Below, piece after piece: positions 43,503-51,845 of a stretch of 64,000 nucleotides of DNA (its first letter is position 1; every line of letters begins with the position of its first letter). The notes under the pieces were generated by a model. It did no database searches, was not told the DNA's origin, and saw nothing but the letters and a program-made list of their open reading frames with translations. A program made the position numbers and the translations under genes. The stretch spans positions 2,356,001-2,420,000 of the forward strand of contig NC_018691.1 in NCBI RefSeq assembly GCF_000300005.1, read 5' to 3'. Source of the stretch: Alloalcanivorax dieselolei B5. Its GTDB lineage: Bacteria; Pseudomonadota; Gammaproteobacteria; Pseudomonadales; Alcanivoracaceae.

Positions 43503-44546
43503 TCAGTTCATGTCCTGATCCCGCTCCACATCCAGCAATTCTTCCACCTGCGACAGTATGCCGTCGTCCTTGATCACCGTTTTCAGCCATTGATGCAGAG
43601 GCATCTCGCCCCAACGGGCGGCGCGTTCGGCCAGGTAGGCCACTGGGCTGTGCGGTTCGGTGCGGCGAAAGAACGCCGCCACGTCCCGCAGCTGTTCCAG
43701 TGCCTGTTGTCGTGATTGGATCGGGCCGCCAGGGCTGGCCGCCGGTGTGGCGGAAACGATCGGAGGATTGGGATCGCCAATACCGACCTCGGTGTCGTCG
43801 CCGGGAACGTCCACATTGGCATCCCGGGCAAAGCGACGGGCGGTTTGATTCAACAGGGTCAGCAGATCCTCGGCGGCGCTGAAGCTGGGGCCATCCACGC
43901 CCAGATGCCGGTCCACCGCATCCCGCAACTCGCGTAGCGCGGCGCCGCAGTCGGGGATTTCCTCAAGCAGGCGCCGATAGTAATCCGCTGAAGTGTCCCG
44001 CCGGGCCGCCTGCAACTGATCCTGGTCCGGATGGGCGCCGGGATCCTGCTCGGCATTTTCCGCCCGGGAAAACACCGTCTCGAAATCATTAAGCCCGAAG
44101 CGCCCCTGAGGCGAATTCACCAGGGGCAGGGTGCGCAGCCACTGCTGCGACTGAGTCAGCAGCCAGACCAGATTGCCCACCCTTTCTTCGGTGTCGCCCT
44201 GGTCCATCATCGGGTACACAGTGTCCCAATAATGATCACAGAAATAGGCGATCAGGCGATAGCCGCCGGCCAGCCCGGCGAATCCATGCAACTGGGTATT
44301 GGCTTCGGTGAGCCAGGACGCCACCCGTAAATCCTTGGTGCGATTCTGTAGTAACTCGCGACACAGTTTGGCGGCGCCCGGCCAGTCCGCGTATTTGATA
44401 TCGGTGACCCATTCCCCCTGATCCAGAGTCGGATCGTCGGCGCGCCTGGCTTCCTGAATGGCATCGAATTCCATCGAAAAGGACAGGTCGTCACCGGCGG
44501 GGGCGTCATCTCGAATTGGGCTGATCAGGTCTTGCCAATGATCCAT
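43503..44546 (-). CDS. tssA: TssA, T6SS baseplate/sheath-assembly protein
   Basis: A 347-residue TssA. The N-terminal ImpA_N domain is clear (LISPIRDDAPAGDDLSFSMEFDAIQEARR; WLTEANTQLHGFAGLAGGYRLIAYFCDHYWDTVYP). A variable linker precedes the C-terminal segment SPVAYLAERAARWGEMPLHQWLKTVIKDDG. TssA coordinates tail assembly with the membrane complex. It is the last gene of the leftward tssJ-K-L-A block, 31 bp after tssL, and converges on the OmpA gene. Confidence 0.93.
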   Translation of the reverse strand: MDHWQDLISPIRDDAPAGDDLSFSMEFDAIQEARRADDPTLDQGEWVTDIKYADWPGAAKLCRELLQNRTKDLRVASWLTEANTQLHGFAGLAGGYRLIAYFCDHYWDTVYPMMDQGDTEERVGNLVWLLTQSQQWLRTLPLVNSPQGRFGLNDFETVFSRAENAEQDPGAHPDQDQLQAARRDTSADYYRRLLEEIPDCGAALRELRDAVDRHLGVDGPSFSAAEDLLTLLNQTARRFARDANVDVPGDDTEVGIGDPNPPIVSATPAASPGGPIQSRQQALEQLRDVAAFFRRTEPHSPVAYLAERAARWGEMPLHQWLKTVIKDDGILSQVEELLDVERDQDMN

Positions 44547-44577
44547 AACGGGGCACGACTCCGTGGCGTTCGCCGCT

Positions 44578-45369
44578 TCAAGGCAGCGTGATGGTGATGT
44601 GCGCGGTGCGCTCCGGCATTTGCACGATGTTCTGGTAAGCCGCCAGGCTGGTTTCGGTCTGTTGATTCAAGGTCAGACGCAAACCGAAAAACGCCAGTAC
44701 CGCGAAGCCGGCCAGGAACATCAACGGTAACCAAAGCGGTACCACCCGGCGGAGGGTATGGCGGACATTGTCCGGTGGTGCCCAGTGCGGGGCGAAGCCG
44801 CTGCGTTGTCCTTTCAGGTAGGCAATCTCATCGCCAAGACGGGCAATCAGGTAACCCAGCTTTTCGGTGCCATCAAGCCGGTACTTGCCTTCGAACCCCA
44901 GCAGCAGGCAATAGTGATAAACCTCCAGTGAGGCCAGCCTGGGCGCGCCCTGGGCTCGTAAATCTTCCAGATAATCAAAAAAATGCTGACCCGCCAGATG
45001 ATCGCCAAACAGACGCAGTTGCAACGGATGGCGTTCCCATTCATCGCGGAGGCGGGTGGGTTGCGAAAGGATGACTTCGTCCACCGCCGCGCAGAAAGCG
45101 TATTTGGCGGCATAGATGTCTTCGGAAGCGATGCTGTTTTTCATCGCGCTGCGTTCCACCCCTTCCAGAAAGCTCTGAATCTCACTGGCAAAGGTGTCGG
45201 CCTGACTCGGTAATTGGCCCCGTTTCAGCAGCACCAGCAAATAGAAGCCGTCAAACATGAGGTCCAGCAGGCGTCCGCCAGCGACGGTATCCCGTGGCGC
45301 GGTACCGGCATCCGCTGGCGCGGCGCCGGTCAGGGAAGGACGTGCGGAGAGAGAAGGGCCTTCGGTCAT
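44578..45369 (-). CDS. tssL: TssL (DotU/IcmH-like) T6SS membrane protein
   Basis: A 263-residue cytoplasmic hook with a C-terminal membrane anchor. The DotU core is at residues 30-190 (LLDLMFDGFYLLVLLKRGQLP; YAFCAAVDEVILSQP; LFGDHLAGQHFFDYLEDL; YHYCLLLGFEGKYRL), and the anchor is at 215-236 (VPLWLPLMFLAGFAVLAFFGLRL). Only a short periplasmic tail follows, with no OmpA domain. Its start overlaps the tssK stop by ATGA. Confidence 0.95.
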   Translation of the reverse strand: MTEGPSLSARPSLTGAAPADAGTAPRDTVAGGRLLDLMFDGFYLLVLLKRGQLPSQADTFASEIQSFLEGVERSAMKNSIASEDIYAAKYAFCAAVDEVILSQPTRLRDEWERHPLQLRLFGDHLAGQHFFDYLEDLRAQGAPRLASLEVYHYCLLLGFEGKYRLDGTEKLGYLIARLGDEIAYLKGQRSGFAPHWAPPDNVRHTLRRVVPLWLPLMFLAGFAVLAFFGLRLTLNQQTETSLAAYQNIVQMPERTAHITITLP

Positions 45370-46694
45370 GACGTCACCGCGATCAATTCAAGTTTCAGGT
45401 CCTGTACGCCGGTGGGGACATAGACCATCACCGATTGTCCCTTGAGCATCCGTTCGTACAGCGGGCCACGGGGCTCCAGGGAAAAATAGTAGCTGCCGGG
45501 ACGGACCGGGATGGCGGCGGGAATCTGACTGGCATGGATCAACTTGACCCCGGGCATGGCGGCCAGAACGCATTTCTCCACATCGTCCGGCGCGCCCACT
45601 TTGAACCGGACCGGCACCGTTTCCACCAGCTCCTGGCCGGGCATATCCGCGGCGACGCCAAGATAAAGCGCGGTCTGAGCGTCAATCCGCTGAGAGTCCA
45701 GCATGCCGCGATGATAAGACGGTTTGATTTCGGCCAGCGGGATGGCGAAGTGACGAGTGGAAATAACTGTGTCGAGCAGATCCCGCACCAGATGGAATAG
45801 CGCCGCGAAGGCCTCATCCGGGGCGTCGTGACGGTACTGGGGAAGATCCGCCAGGCTGTGCTGTGTCGAGTAGGTCAGCAGATTCCCGGCCAGTCGCAGT
45901 AACTCCTGGTAGAGCCGTTCCGGGTGGAATTTGGGCTGGGCGAAGAAATGCGACAGCGTGGCGTAGGCGGTATTGGCGGTATGCAACAGCCAGAATGACG
46001 CCACGTCCGAAGAGCGAAATTCGATCAATCCCTGAGAGGCTTGGCGTTGCTGATTGCCAAGGGCCTCGGATTTGGCCTGCAGGGCATCCAGCAGTCCACG
46101 CAACTGACGAGACAGATAATCCGAGGCGTCCAGGTGGAGGCACGGCGGCATGAAACTGTCGTCCAACTCGAACCCGCCCGTGGAGGTGCGCTTGACCCGC
46201 AACAAAGGCACGGTCAGATAGCGGTCGCGCGGGGTGTCATCGGTAAGCAGCCGCACGGACTTTTTCAGATAGGTCAGCTCCGCCTGGGCGGAATCGGTGT
46301 ACAGATCGGTGGTCCCCATTAGCGTCTGCGTGAAGCGGGCGTTGCCGCCATCGTCATTGCAGTTGCCGCCATGCTCCTTGAGCAGAGGCAGAGCCAGATG
46401 AATCACCGTGCTGGACACTCCGGCGGGGAGTTCTTCCAGACGTAAAGGATCGGGCAGAGCGTCGGCATCGGGTGCCTGGTAAATTTCGCCGTCCGGGAAT
46501 ACCAGTGACAGTTCCAGAATACGAACGGCTCCACTTTCAAGGGCGCGCTGGTCCAGGCGGATTTGGCGAATGCCCCAGGGGTAGGGGTGCAGGCTTTGCG
46601 CGACATGATGAAGACGCGCTTCGTGGTAAGTGTCCTGACGTTGAAAATGCTGTGGGCGGAGGAACAGACCTTCCCCCCAAAGTACCTTCGACAT
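45366..46694 (-). CDS. tssK: TssK, T6SS baseplate subunit
   Basis: A 442-residue trimeric baseplate protein that links the baseplate to TssL/TssM. The family N-terminus MSKVLWGEGLFLRPQHFQRQD is clear. The ATG at 46694 fits homologues but has no ribosome site; an in-frame GTG at 46712 has AAGGGA seven bases upstream and would add six residues, so the true start may be there. It is about 150 bp after tssJ, with a small CCCC-GAAA-GGGG hairpin in the gap. Confidence 0.94.
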   Translation of the reverse strand: MSKVLWGEGLFLRPQHFQRQDTYHEARLHHVAQSLHPYPWGIRQIRLDQRALESGAVRILELSLVFPDGEIYQAPDADALPDPLRLEELPAGVSSTVIHLALPLLKEHGGNCNDDGGNARFTQTLMGTTDLYTDSAQAELTYLKKSVRLLTDDTPRDRYLTVPLLRVKRTSTGGFELDDSFMPPCLHLDASDYLSRQLRGLLDALQAKSEALGNQQRQASQGLIEFRSSDVASFWLLHTANTAYATLSHFFAQPKFHPERLYQELLRLAGNLLTYSTQHSLADLPQYRHDAPDEAFAALFHLVRDLLDTVISTRHFAIPLAEIKPSYHRGMLDSQRIDAQTALYLGVAADMPGQELVETVPVRFKVGAPDDVEKCVLAAMPGVKLIHASQIPAAIPVRPGSYYFSLEPRGPLYERMLKGQSVMVYVPTGVQDLKLELIAVTS

Positions 46695-46845
46695 GCGGCT
46701 GACATGCGACACAGTATCGTCCCTTGATATCAATCCGGCTCCGCGCGGTTAGCGTCGGGCTTCATCCTTAATTGACTGTCCGCGCAAGACTACCGGCCCC
46801 TTTCGGGGGATGCAATGGATAATGGAATCCGCGTTGGCAGTGGTT

Positions 46846-47439
46846 TCAGCGCGGCAACGCGGGGCATCTCACGGCCACCAGACTGGCGGGGTCACCAGTG
46901 GGCGTCCGGATCAGGCCGGTGCCGTTGCTGGTCACCGCGCAGGCGTGGAAGCCCAGAGTAAGCCCGGACTTGATAACGGGTTTCTCGGTAACGTCAAACG
47001 CGAAGCGCCAACGCTCTCTCGCCGGAGAACGAAACAATCCCACCACACCGATTGCTTTCGCCTGTTCCGGAACACGGGCTTCGATCAGGTGATGGGCGCC
47101 CGGCGTCAAGACCACTTCACTGACACTGATCAAGTCATTGCGCAAGGCGCGAGCCTCGGCGTCGTCATCGAGAAAATCCTGCAACGACGCCTGGTAAAAA
47201 CGTTCGGTGTCGCGCAAGTGATAAATTCGTACTACCAGGGAGTAGGCCTGATAACCGGTGCCGGCGTTCAGATTGTCGCCGCCATAGAGGCGAACCGGAA
47301 TGACGGTTTCCTCGGGGGTATCAGAACCAAGCAGGGCGCAGCCTTGCAGCCATATCAGCAAAGCGGCCAGGAGAATATTTTTTGTGAACTGGTTCAAAAA
47401 AACAGAACAACGTGGAACCGGGAGATACATCGTATCCAT
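46846..47439 (-). CDS. tssJ: TssJ, T6SS outer-membrane lipoprotein
   Basis: A 197-residue lipoprotein. A hydrophobic segment ends in the lipobox Leu-Gln-Gly-Cys (about residue 34), and the mature part matches TssJ (VIPVRLYGGDNLNAGTGYQAYSLVVRIYHLRDTERFYQAS...AIGVVGLFRSPARERWRFAF). It tethers the TssLM complex to the outer membrane. First gene of the leftward T6SS block; its promoter must lie in the 504-bp divergent region. The signal peptide is rather long, so a start at a later Met/other codon is possible. Confidence 0.9.
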   Translation of the reverse strand: MDTMYLPVPRCSVFLNQFTKNILLAALLIWLQGCALLGSDTPEETVIPVRLYGGDNLNAGTGYQAYSLVVRIYHLRDTERFYQASLQDFLDDDAEARALRNDLISVSEVVLTPGAHHLIEARVPEQAKAIGVVGLFRSPARERWRFAFDVTEKPVIKSGLTLGFHACAVTSNGTGLIRTPTGDPASLVAVRCPALPR

Positions 47440-47572
47440 ACGTAGAAAGTCCTGGTTTTATCCTGAAAGAAGCGGTGTTTCCAAGGCATGCACTTTAGCA
47501 GCTTAGTTCCGTCCGGCCCAGTGGATCGATAGCCGTGATGCGGTGCAAAACAATGGTGCGATGTGGGCTCGC

Positions 47573-47600
47573 TTGACAGGTCGGACACGCCCACTATACT
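47573..47600 (+). promoter_or_regulatory. Strong sigma-70 promoter for the rightward T6SS operon
   Basis: A perfect -35 TTGACA (47573-47578), a 16-bp spacer and -10 TATACT (47595-47600). It is the best promoter I see in the window and points to the tssBC block. Confidence 0.7.
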
Positions 47601-47643
47601 CGGCCCAATTGGCCATGCCGTTGTTTTTCGTCACAAAGCTGAC

Positions 47644-47665
47644 ATTCATGCGCGCTAGCATGAAT
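47644..47665 (+). other. Leader hairpin downstream of the T6SS promoter
   Basis: ATTCATGC (47644-47651) and GCATGAAT (47658-47665) make a perfect 8-bp stem with a 6-nt loop, about 35-60 nt into the predicted transcript. Confidence 0.5.
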
Positions 47666-47943
47666 ATGCAGGTGAGTGGCTACGAACGGCGGTAACCACC
47701 GATCGAGCGGGGATGCTTATCACGTTTGTGGAGATCGGAAGGCCTTTTAATGAGAGCAGGGACGACACAGAGTACGATGTCCAGGGACTGGATTAATACC
47801 TCATTTTTCTTTTCCCCTGAATTCACATCACTCAAGCGCCTTAGCGCTGACTCGCCGTTCTCCTGTTGCTCTTTGATTATGGTTCGTCCGTATGCCGGCA
47901 AGGCGGGCATGGACGGAAAACATAACCTTAGAAGACACAGAAG

Positions 47944-48555
47944 ATGGTATTGAACAGGGAACGCCTAATACGTCTTGTCACGGTAGCGATCATGCTTGCC
48001 ACGCTGAGTGCTTGCAGCATGATGTCCGGTCGCAAGTCCGCCGAATATGGCGAACAGATGGGGCGTGCCGAAGGCGCGCTGAGCAATGACAAGGTGGACG
48101 CCGCTCTGGTGTCGTTCGCCAACGCCGCCAAAGCCGATCCCACTCGCAAGGAACCCTGGGTTCGTATGGCCCAGATCCAGTTCGATCGCAATAACTACGC
48201 CCACGCCATCGTCGCCGCTGAAGAAGCGCTGCAGCGCGATGGCCGTGATCTTATCGCGGAAGGCATCCTCACCTTGAGTGGTTTGCGTATCGCCAGCCAG
48301 TCCCTGCAGCGTCTCGGTGAACGCGATGCACTGGGTTCCGAAACCGCGCGCCGCGAAGCCAGGGCTCTGGCGGAAACATTGAAAACCGCCATTGGCGAGG
48401 AGCCGGTGGTTGACGACGAGGAGGATGACCGCAGCGCCAGGGCCAGCCGTCCGGCGCCGCGTCCGAAACCCCGTGTCAGCGCGCCGCCCAAACCCAAGAC
48501 AACGGTCAGCAAACGCAGCGCCAACGATCCGTTCAGTGGTATTGGCGGCGACTGA
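47944..48555 (+). CDS. TPR-like lipoprotein at the head of the T6SS tail operon
   Basis: A 203-residue lipoprotein. The signal peptide ends in the lipobox Leu-Ser-Ala-Cys (about residue 24). Residues 40-130 form TPR-like helices (AEGALSNDKVDAALVSFANAAKADPTRKEPWVRMAQIQFDRNNYAHAIVAAEEALQRD). The C-terminal 60 residues are acidic, then Pro/Lys/Arg-rich and probably unstructured. Genes of this type sit next to tssB in T6SS loci of the Acinetobacter kind; the role is not settled and may be to guide assembly or bind the wall. It is 35 bp before tssB. Confidence 0.8.
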   Translation: MVLNRERLIRLVTVAIMLATLSACSMMSGRKSAEYGEQMGRAEGALSNDKVDAALVSFANAAKADPTRKEPWVRMAQIQFDRNNYAHAIVAAEEALQRDGRDLIAEGILTLSGLRIASQSLQRLGERDALGSETARREARALAETLKTAIGEEPVVDDEEDDRSARASRPAPRPKPRVSAPPKPKTTVSKRSANDPFSGIGGD

Positions 48556-48590
48556 GTCCCGCCCCGTCGATTCAGCCAGGAGATAACTCC

Positions 48591-49106
48591 ATGTCCAAGA
48601 AGGATAGCACTCAAAAACGTCTTCAGAAGGTACGTCCGCCGCGAGTACAGCTCACCTATGACGTGGAGAAGGGCGATGCCATAGAACAGAAGGAACTGCC
48701 CTTTGTCGTCGGTGTTCTGGGCGATTTCAGCGGCAATCCGGAAGAGCCGCAGCCGAAGGTCAAGGACCGCAAGTTCGTCAATGTGGACATGGATAACTTC
48801 GACGAAGTGATGGAAGGCATGGCGCCACGGGCGGTCTACCGGGTACCGAACAAACTGACCGAAGAGGGCGGTGAGTTCGGGGTCGAGCTGAAGTTCAAGT
48901 CCATGGAAGACTTCCGCCCCGAAGCGGTGGTTGAACAGGTGGAACCGCTGCGCCGTTTGCTGGAGTCCCGCACCAAATTGGCGGACCTGCGCAACAAACT
49001 GATCGGCAACGAGAAGCTGGAAGACCTGCTTTCCGACGTGCTGAAAAACACCGAGCAACTGAAAGCGCTGCGAGAAGACAGCGGCGCCGACGACGATCAG
49101 GAGTGA
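48591..49106 (+). CDS. tssB: TssB (VipA), contractile sheath small subunit
   Basis: A 171-residue sheath protein. Typical TssB motifs are visible: QKRLQKVRPPRVQLTYDVEKGDAIEQKELPFVVGVLGDFSG, KDRKFVNVDMDNFDEVMEGMAPRA and a C-terminal helix ending in an acidic tail. It pairs with TssC to build the contractile sheath. The sequence AGGAG at its very end serves as ribosome site for tssC. Confidence 0.97.
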   Translation: MSKKDSTQKRLQKVRPPRVQLTYDVEKGDAIEQKELPFVVGVLGDFSGNPEEPQPKVKDRKFVNVDMDNFDEVMEGMAPRAVYRVPNKLTEEGGEFGVELKFKSMEDFRPEAVVEQVEPLRRLLESRTKLADLRNKLIGNEKLEDLLSDVLKNTEQLKALREDSGADDDQE

Positions 49107-49111
49107 TGACC

Positions 49112-50602
49112 ATGGGAAAAGAGGTGGCAAGCACTAATGAGGCGGGAACGGTAACCGAAACCGAAGGCCTTCTCGACCAGATCGTCGAAGAGAGCCGGGT
49201 GGCGAAATCCGATGAGGAGCATCGCCGGGCCAAGGATATCATCTCCGAGCTGGCGAAAGAGGTCATGGAGGGCACCGTGGTGGTGTCCGATAACCTCAAC
49301 ATGACGCTGGACGCCCGTATCGCCGAGCTGGATCGTCTGATCTCCGAGCAATTGAGCGCGGTAATGCACGCACCGGAATTTCAGGATCTCGAGAGCACCT
49401 GGCGCGGGCTGCATTACCTTTGCGAGCATACCTCCACGGGCTCAATGATGAAGATCAAGGCGTTCAACGCCAAGAAGCAGGATCTGATTCGTGACTTCAA
49501 CTCCGCCATCGACTTTGATCAGAGCGCTCTGTTCAAGAAAGTCTATGAAGAGGAATTTGGTACCTTTGGTGGCGCCCCGTTCGGAACCCTGATCGGTGAC
49601 TACGCCATTGGCCGGCAACCTCAGGACATGTACTTCGTGGAGCAGATGTCCCATGTGGCCGCGGCGGCCCATGCGCCGTTCATTACCGCGGCTTCGGAAG
49701 ACATGCTGGGACTGGAAAGTTTCACGGACCTGGGTAAGCCCCGGGATCTCGCCAAGGTGTTCGATAGCGTGGAATACGCCAAATGGCGCTCCTTCCGCGA
49801 CGGGGAAGACAGCCGCTATGTGGGGCTGACGCTACCGCGCTTCCTCGGCCGTTTGCCCTACAACCCGAAAGATGGCACCACCGTCGAAGGATTCAACTTC
49901 GTGGAAGAAGTGGATGGCGCGGATCACAGCAAATACCTGTGGTGTAACACCGCCTATGCCATGGCCACCCGGCTTACCGCGGCATTCGAGGACTTCGGCT
50001 GGTGTGCCGCCATTCGTGGCGTCGAAGGTGGCGGGCTGGTGGAGGATTTGCCAACTCATACCTTCCGTACCGACGATGGTGAGGTGGCCCTAAAATGTCC
50101 CACCGAAGTGGCGATCACGGACCGCCGCGAGAAGGAACTGAGCGACCTTGGTTTTATCCCTCTGGTGCATTGCAAGAACACGGACTATGCCGCGTTCTTC
50201 GGTGCTCAGTCGGCGCAAAAGCCGAAGAAGTACAACACCGACGCGGCCAACGCCAACGCCATTCTCTCCGCGCAGCTGCAATACATGTTCGCGGTCTCCC
50301 GCATCGCCCACTATCTCAAGGCGATGATGAGAGAGAAGATCGGCAGCTTCGCCTCGGCCGGCAACGTGGAAGAATTTCTTAACCGCTGGATTTCCCAGTA
50401 CGTGCTCCTTGACGATAACGCCACTCAGGAAGCCAAAGCTCAGTACCCACTGCGTGAAGCCTCCATCCAGGTCTCGGAAGTGCCCGGCAAGCCGGGCTCC
50501 TACAGAGCAGTCGCGTTCATCAGGCCGCATTTCCAGCTTGATGAACTGTCTGTATCGCTGCGGCTGGTGGCGGAGCTCCCGGCTTCCGCCAAAAAGTCAT
50601 AG
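49112..50602 (+). CDS. tssC: TssC (VipB), contractile sheath large subunit
   Basis: About 496 residues, full family length. Motifs: LESTWRGLHYLCEHTSTGSMMKIKAFNAKKQDLIRDF, FGTLIGDYAIGRQPQDMYFVEQMSHVAAAAHAPFITAAS and GLTLPRFLGRLPYNPKDGTTVEGFNF. I chose ATG 49112 because AGGAG stands eight bases before it; ATG 49106 and GTG 49103 are in the same frame but too close to that site. Confidence 0.96.
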   Translation: MGKEVASTNEAGTVTETEGLLDQIVEESRVAKSDEEHRRAKDIISELAKEVMEGTVVVSDNLNMTLDARIAELDRLISEQLSAVMHAPEFQDLESTWRGLHYLCEHTSTGSMMKIKAFNAKKQDLIRDFNSAIDFDQSALFKKVYEEEFGTFGGAPFGTLIGDYAIGRQPQDMYFVEQMSHVAAAAHAPFITAASEDMLGLESFTDLGKPRDLAKVFDSVEYAKWRSFRDGEDSRYVGLTLPRFLGRLPYNPKDGTTVEGFNFVEEVDGADHSKYLWCNTAYAMATRLTAAFEDFGWCAAIRGVEGGGLVEDLPTHTFRTDDGEVALKCPTEVAITDRREKELSDLGFIPLVHCKNTDYAAFFGAQSAQKPKKYNTDAANANAILSAQLQYMFAVSRIAHYLKAMMREKIGSFASAGNVEEFLNRWISQYVLLDDNATQEAKAQYPLREASIQVSEVPGKPGSYRAVAFIRPHFQLDELSVSLRLVAELPASAKKS

Positions 50603-50613
50603 CGATTTCACGG

Positions 50614-50645
50614 GGTCCGGTATGGCGGGGTGCCGTTACCGGACC
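50614..50645 (+). other. Intercistronic hairpin between tssC and hcp
   Basis: Perfect 9-bp arms GGTCCGGTA and TACCGGACC with a 14-nt loop, in the 123-bp gap before hcp. No T-run follows. It may stabilise or process the message so that hcp is made in excess. Confidence 0.55.
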
Positions 50646-50725
50646 GATTAACGAGTTGCCGTAAGAAGGGGCAACGAAAATGGGCGGCCATAGCCACCTA
50701 GATCGCATGAAGGAAGGAACTTGAC

Positions 50726-51217
50726 ATGCAACATGCATTTTTAACCATCGATTCCATTAAGGGCGAATCCGGTGACGATAAACATCCAGGATGGATCGAA
50801 GTCCACTCGTTCTCGCAGGACATCCTGCAGCCGCGAGCTCCCACCGCGTCCAGCTCGGGTGGTCAGACCGCGGAACGGGTGAGCTTCGGCCCCATCGAAG
50901 TGGTCAAATCCATCGACCTGTCCAGTACCGTTCTGAGCCAGGCCTGTTCCAACGGGACCACTTTCGCCAAGGCCGAGATTGATTTCATGCGGGCCGACAA
51001 AGACGGCAACGCCATCAACTATTACAAGATCGAACTGAAAAACGTTCTTGTACACCGTGTGACCACCACCATCGGTGAAGATGGCATGCCTCAGGAAGTG
51101 GTGCTTCTCAGCTTTGCCGCTATCCGTTGGACCTACAACCAACAGAAGCCGGAAGGTGGCACGGGCGGCAAGACCGTCGGTCAGTGGAACCTCAACAAAA
51201 ACGCACCTCAGTTCTGA
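50726..51217 (+). CDS. hcp: Hcp (TssD), inner tube protein
   Basis: A 163-residue hexameric tube protein secreted by the T6SS. Typical Hcp features: AFLTIDSIKGESGDDKHPGWIEVHSFS, SFGPIEVVKSIDLSSTVLSQACSNGTTFAKAEIDFM, and IELKNVLVHRVTTT...EVVLLSFAAIRWTY. No C-terminal toxin extension. AAGGAAC precedes the ATG. Separated from its neighbours by longer gaps than other tss genes. Confidence 0.97.
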   Translation: MQHAFLTIDSIKGESGDDKHPGWIEVHSFSQDILQPRAPTASSSGGQTAERVSFGPIEVVKSIDLSSTVLSQACSNGTTFAKAEIDFMRADKDGNAINYYKIELKNVLVHRVTTTIGEDGMPQEVVLLSFAAIRWTYNQQKPEGGTGGKTVGQWNLNKNAPQF

Positions 51218-51333
51218 TGTGCGGCGATGGCGCCCGACCGGGCGCCATCGCACTTTTGGCCGCACCAAACCAGGGAATGGGCGGTGAGACTGGCGCAATC
51301 CCGATAATGTCAGAAGTCAGGGCGAAAAAGGGG

Positions 51334-51843
51334 ATGAGCGTGAAACGATGGGATAAGGGATTGGAACCCAGTCTGCTCGACAAGTTGTTTGATGACGCGC
51401 CGAAGCAGCCGGGCGATCAGAATATCTTTAAAGCGTCTTCATTAGGGCAATACAAGGAAACCGTGGCGAGGGACCTGGAAGGTTTGCTCAATAGCCGTAT
51501 GGCGTTGTCTGAAACCCTGTTCGATGCCTTTCCGCAATGCCGGAAATCCCTGATGGTTTATGGGCTGAGAGACTTTTCCGCCATGAGTCTGGTCAACGCC
51601 TATGACCGGGCGCTGATCTGTCGTTCCCTGGAGGATGCGATTTCCCGTCACGAGCCCCGATTACACGATGTCACCGTCACCCTGGATGAAGGTAATGCAC
51701 CGGGTGGCGGACTGCATTTTACCATTCACGCCTTGTTGGATATCCGTCCGGCGCGGGAGCCTGTCAGTTTCGATGCGATGCTGCAGCCCTCGACGCTGCA
51801 GTACTCGGTGAGCGGATTCCGCCGTAACGCCAGGGTATCCTGA
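51334..51843 (+). CDS. tssE: TssE, gp25-like baseplate protein
   Basis: About 169 residues with the gp25-like domain (LEGLLNSRMALSETLFDAFPQCRKSLMVYGLRDFSAMSLV; LEDAISRHEPRLHDVTVTLDE; LHFTIHALLDIRPAREPVSFDAML). The open frame starts in hcp, but the protein start is probably ATG 51334 or GTG 51340; AAGGGG is adjacent to the first and six bases before the second. ATG 51307 is another option. It ends two bases before tssF. Confidence 0.92.
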   Translation: MSVKRWDKGLEPSLLDKLFDDAPKQPGDQNIFKASSLGQYKETVARDLEGLLNSRMALSETLFDAFPQCRKSLMVYGLRDFSAMSLVNAYDRALICRSLEDAISRHEPRLHDVTVTLDEGNAPGGGLHFTIHALLDIRPAREPVSFDAMLQPSTLQYSVSGFRRNARVS

Positions 51844-51845
51844 AC

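Larger units (their letters stand above)
47440..47943. promoter_or_regulatory. Divergent T6SS control region (504 bp)
   Basis: No convincing gene lies between tssJ (leftward) and the lipoprotein-tssBC operon (rightward). Small open frames exist on both strands (47680-47910 and 47726-47953), but they lack homology and good ribosome sites. The region holds a strong rightward promoter near 47600, which leaves a leader of about 330 nt with at least two hairpins (47644-47665 and 47835-47848) and eight GGA motifs between about 47710 and 47930, the pattern expected for RsmA/CsrA control. That last point is inference. Confidence 0.6.

Noticed and set aside
47610..47625. Sigma-54-like element TGGCCATGCCGTTGTT
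   Set aside because: The -24 GG is present but the -12 GC is GT, and a much better sigma-70 promoter overlaps just upstream.
47680..47953. Two overlapping 75-residue frames in the T6SS control region
   Set aside because: No homology-like features, no good ribosome site, and they overlap on opposite strands in a promoter/leader region.
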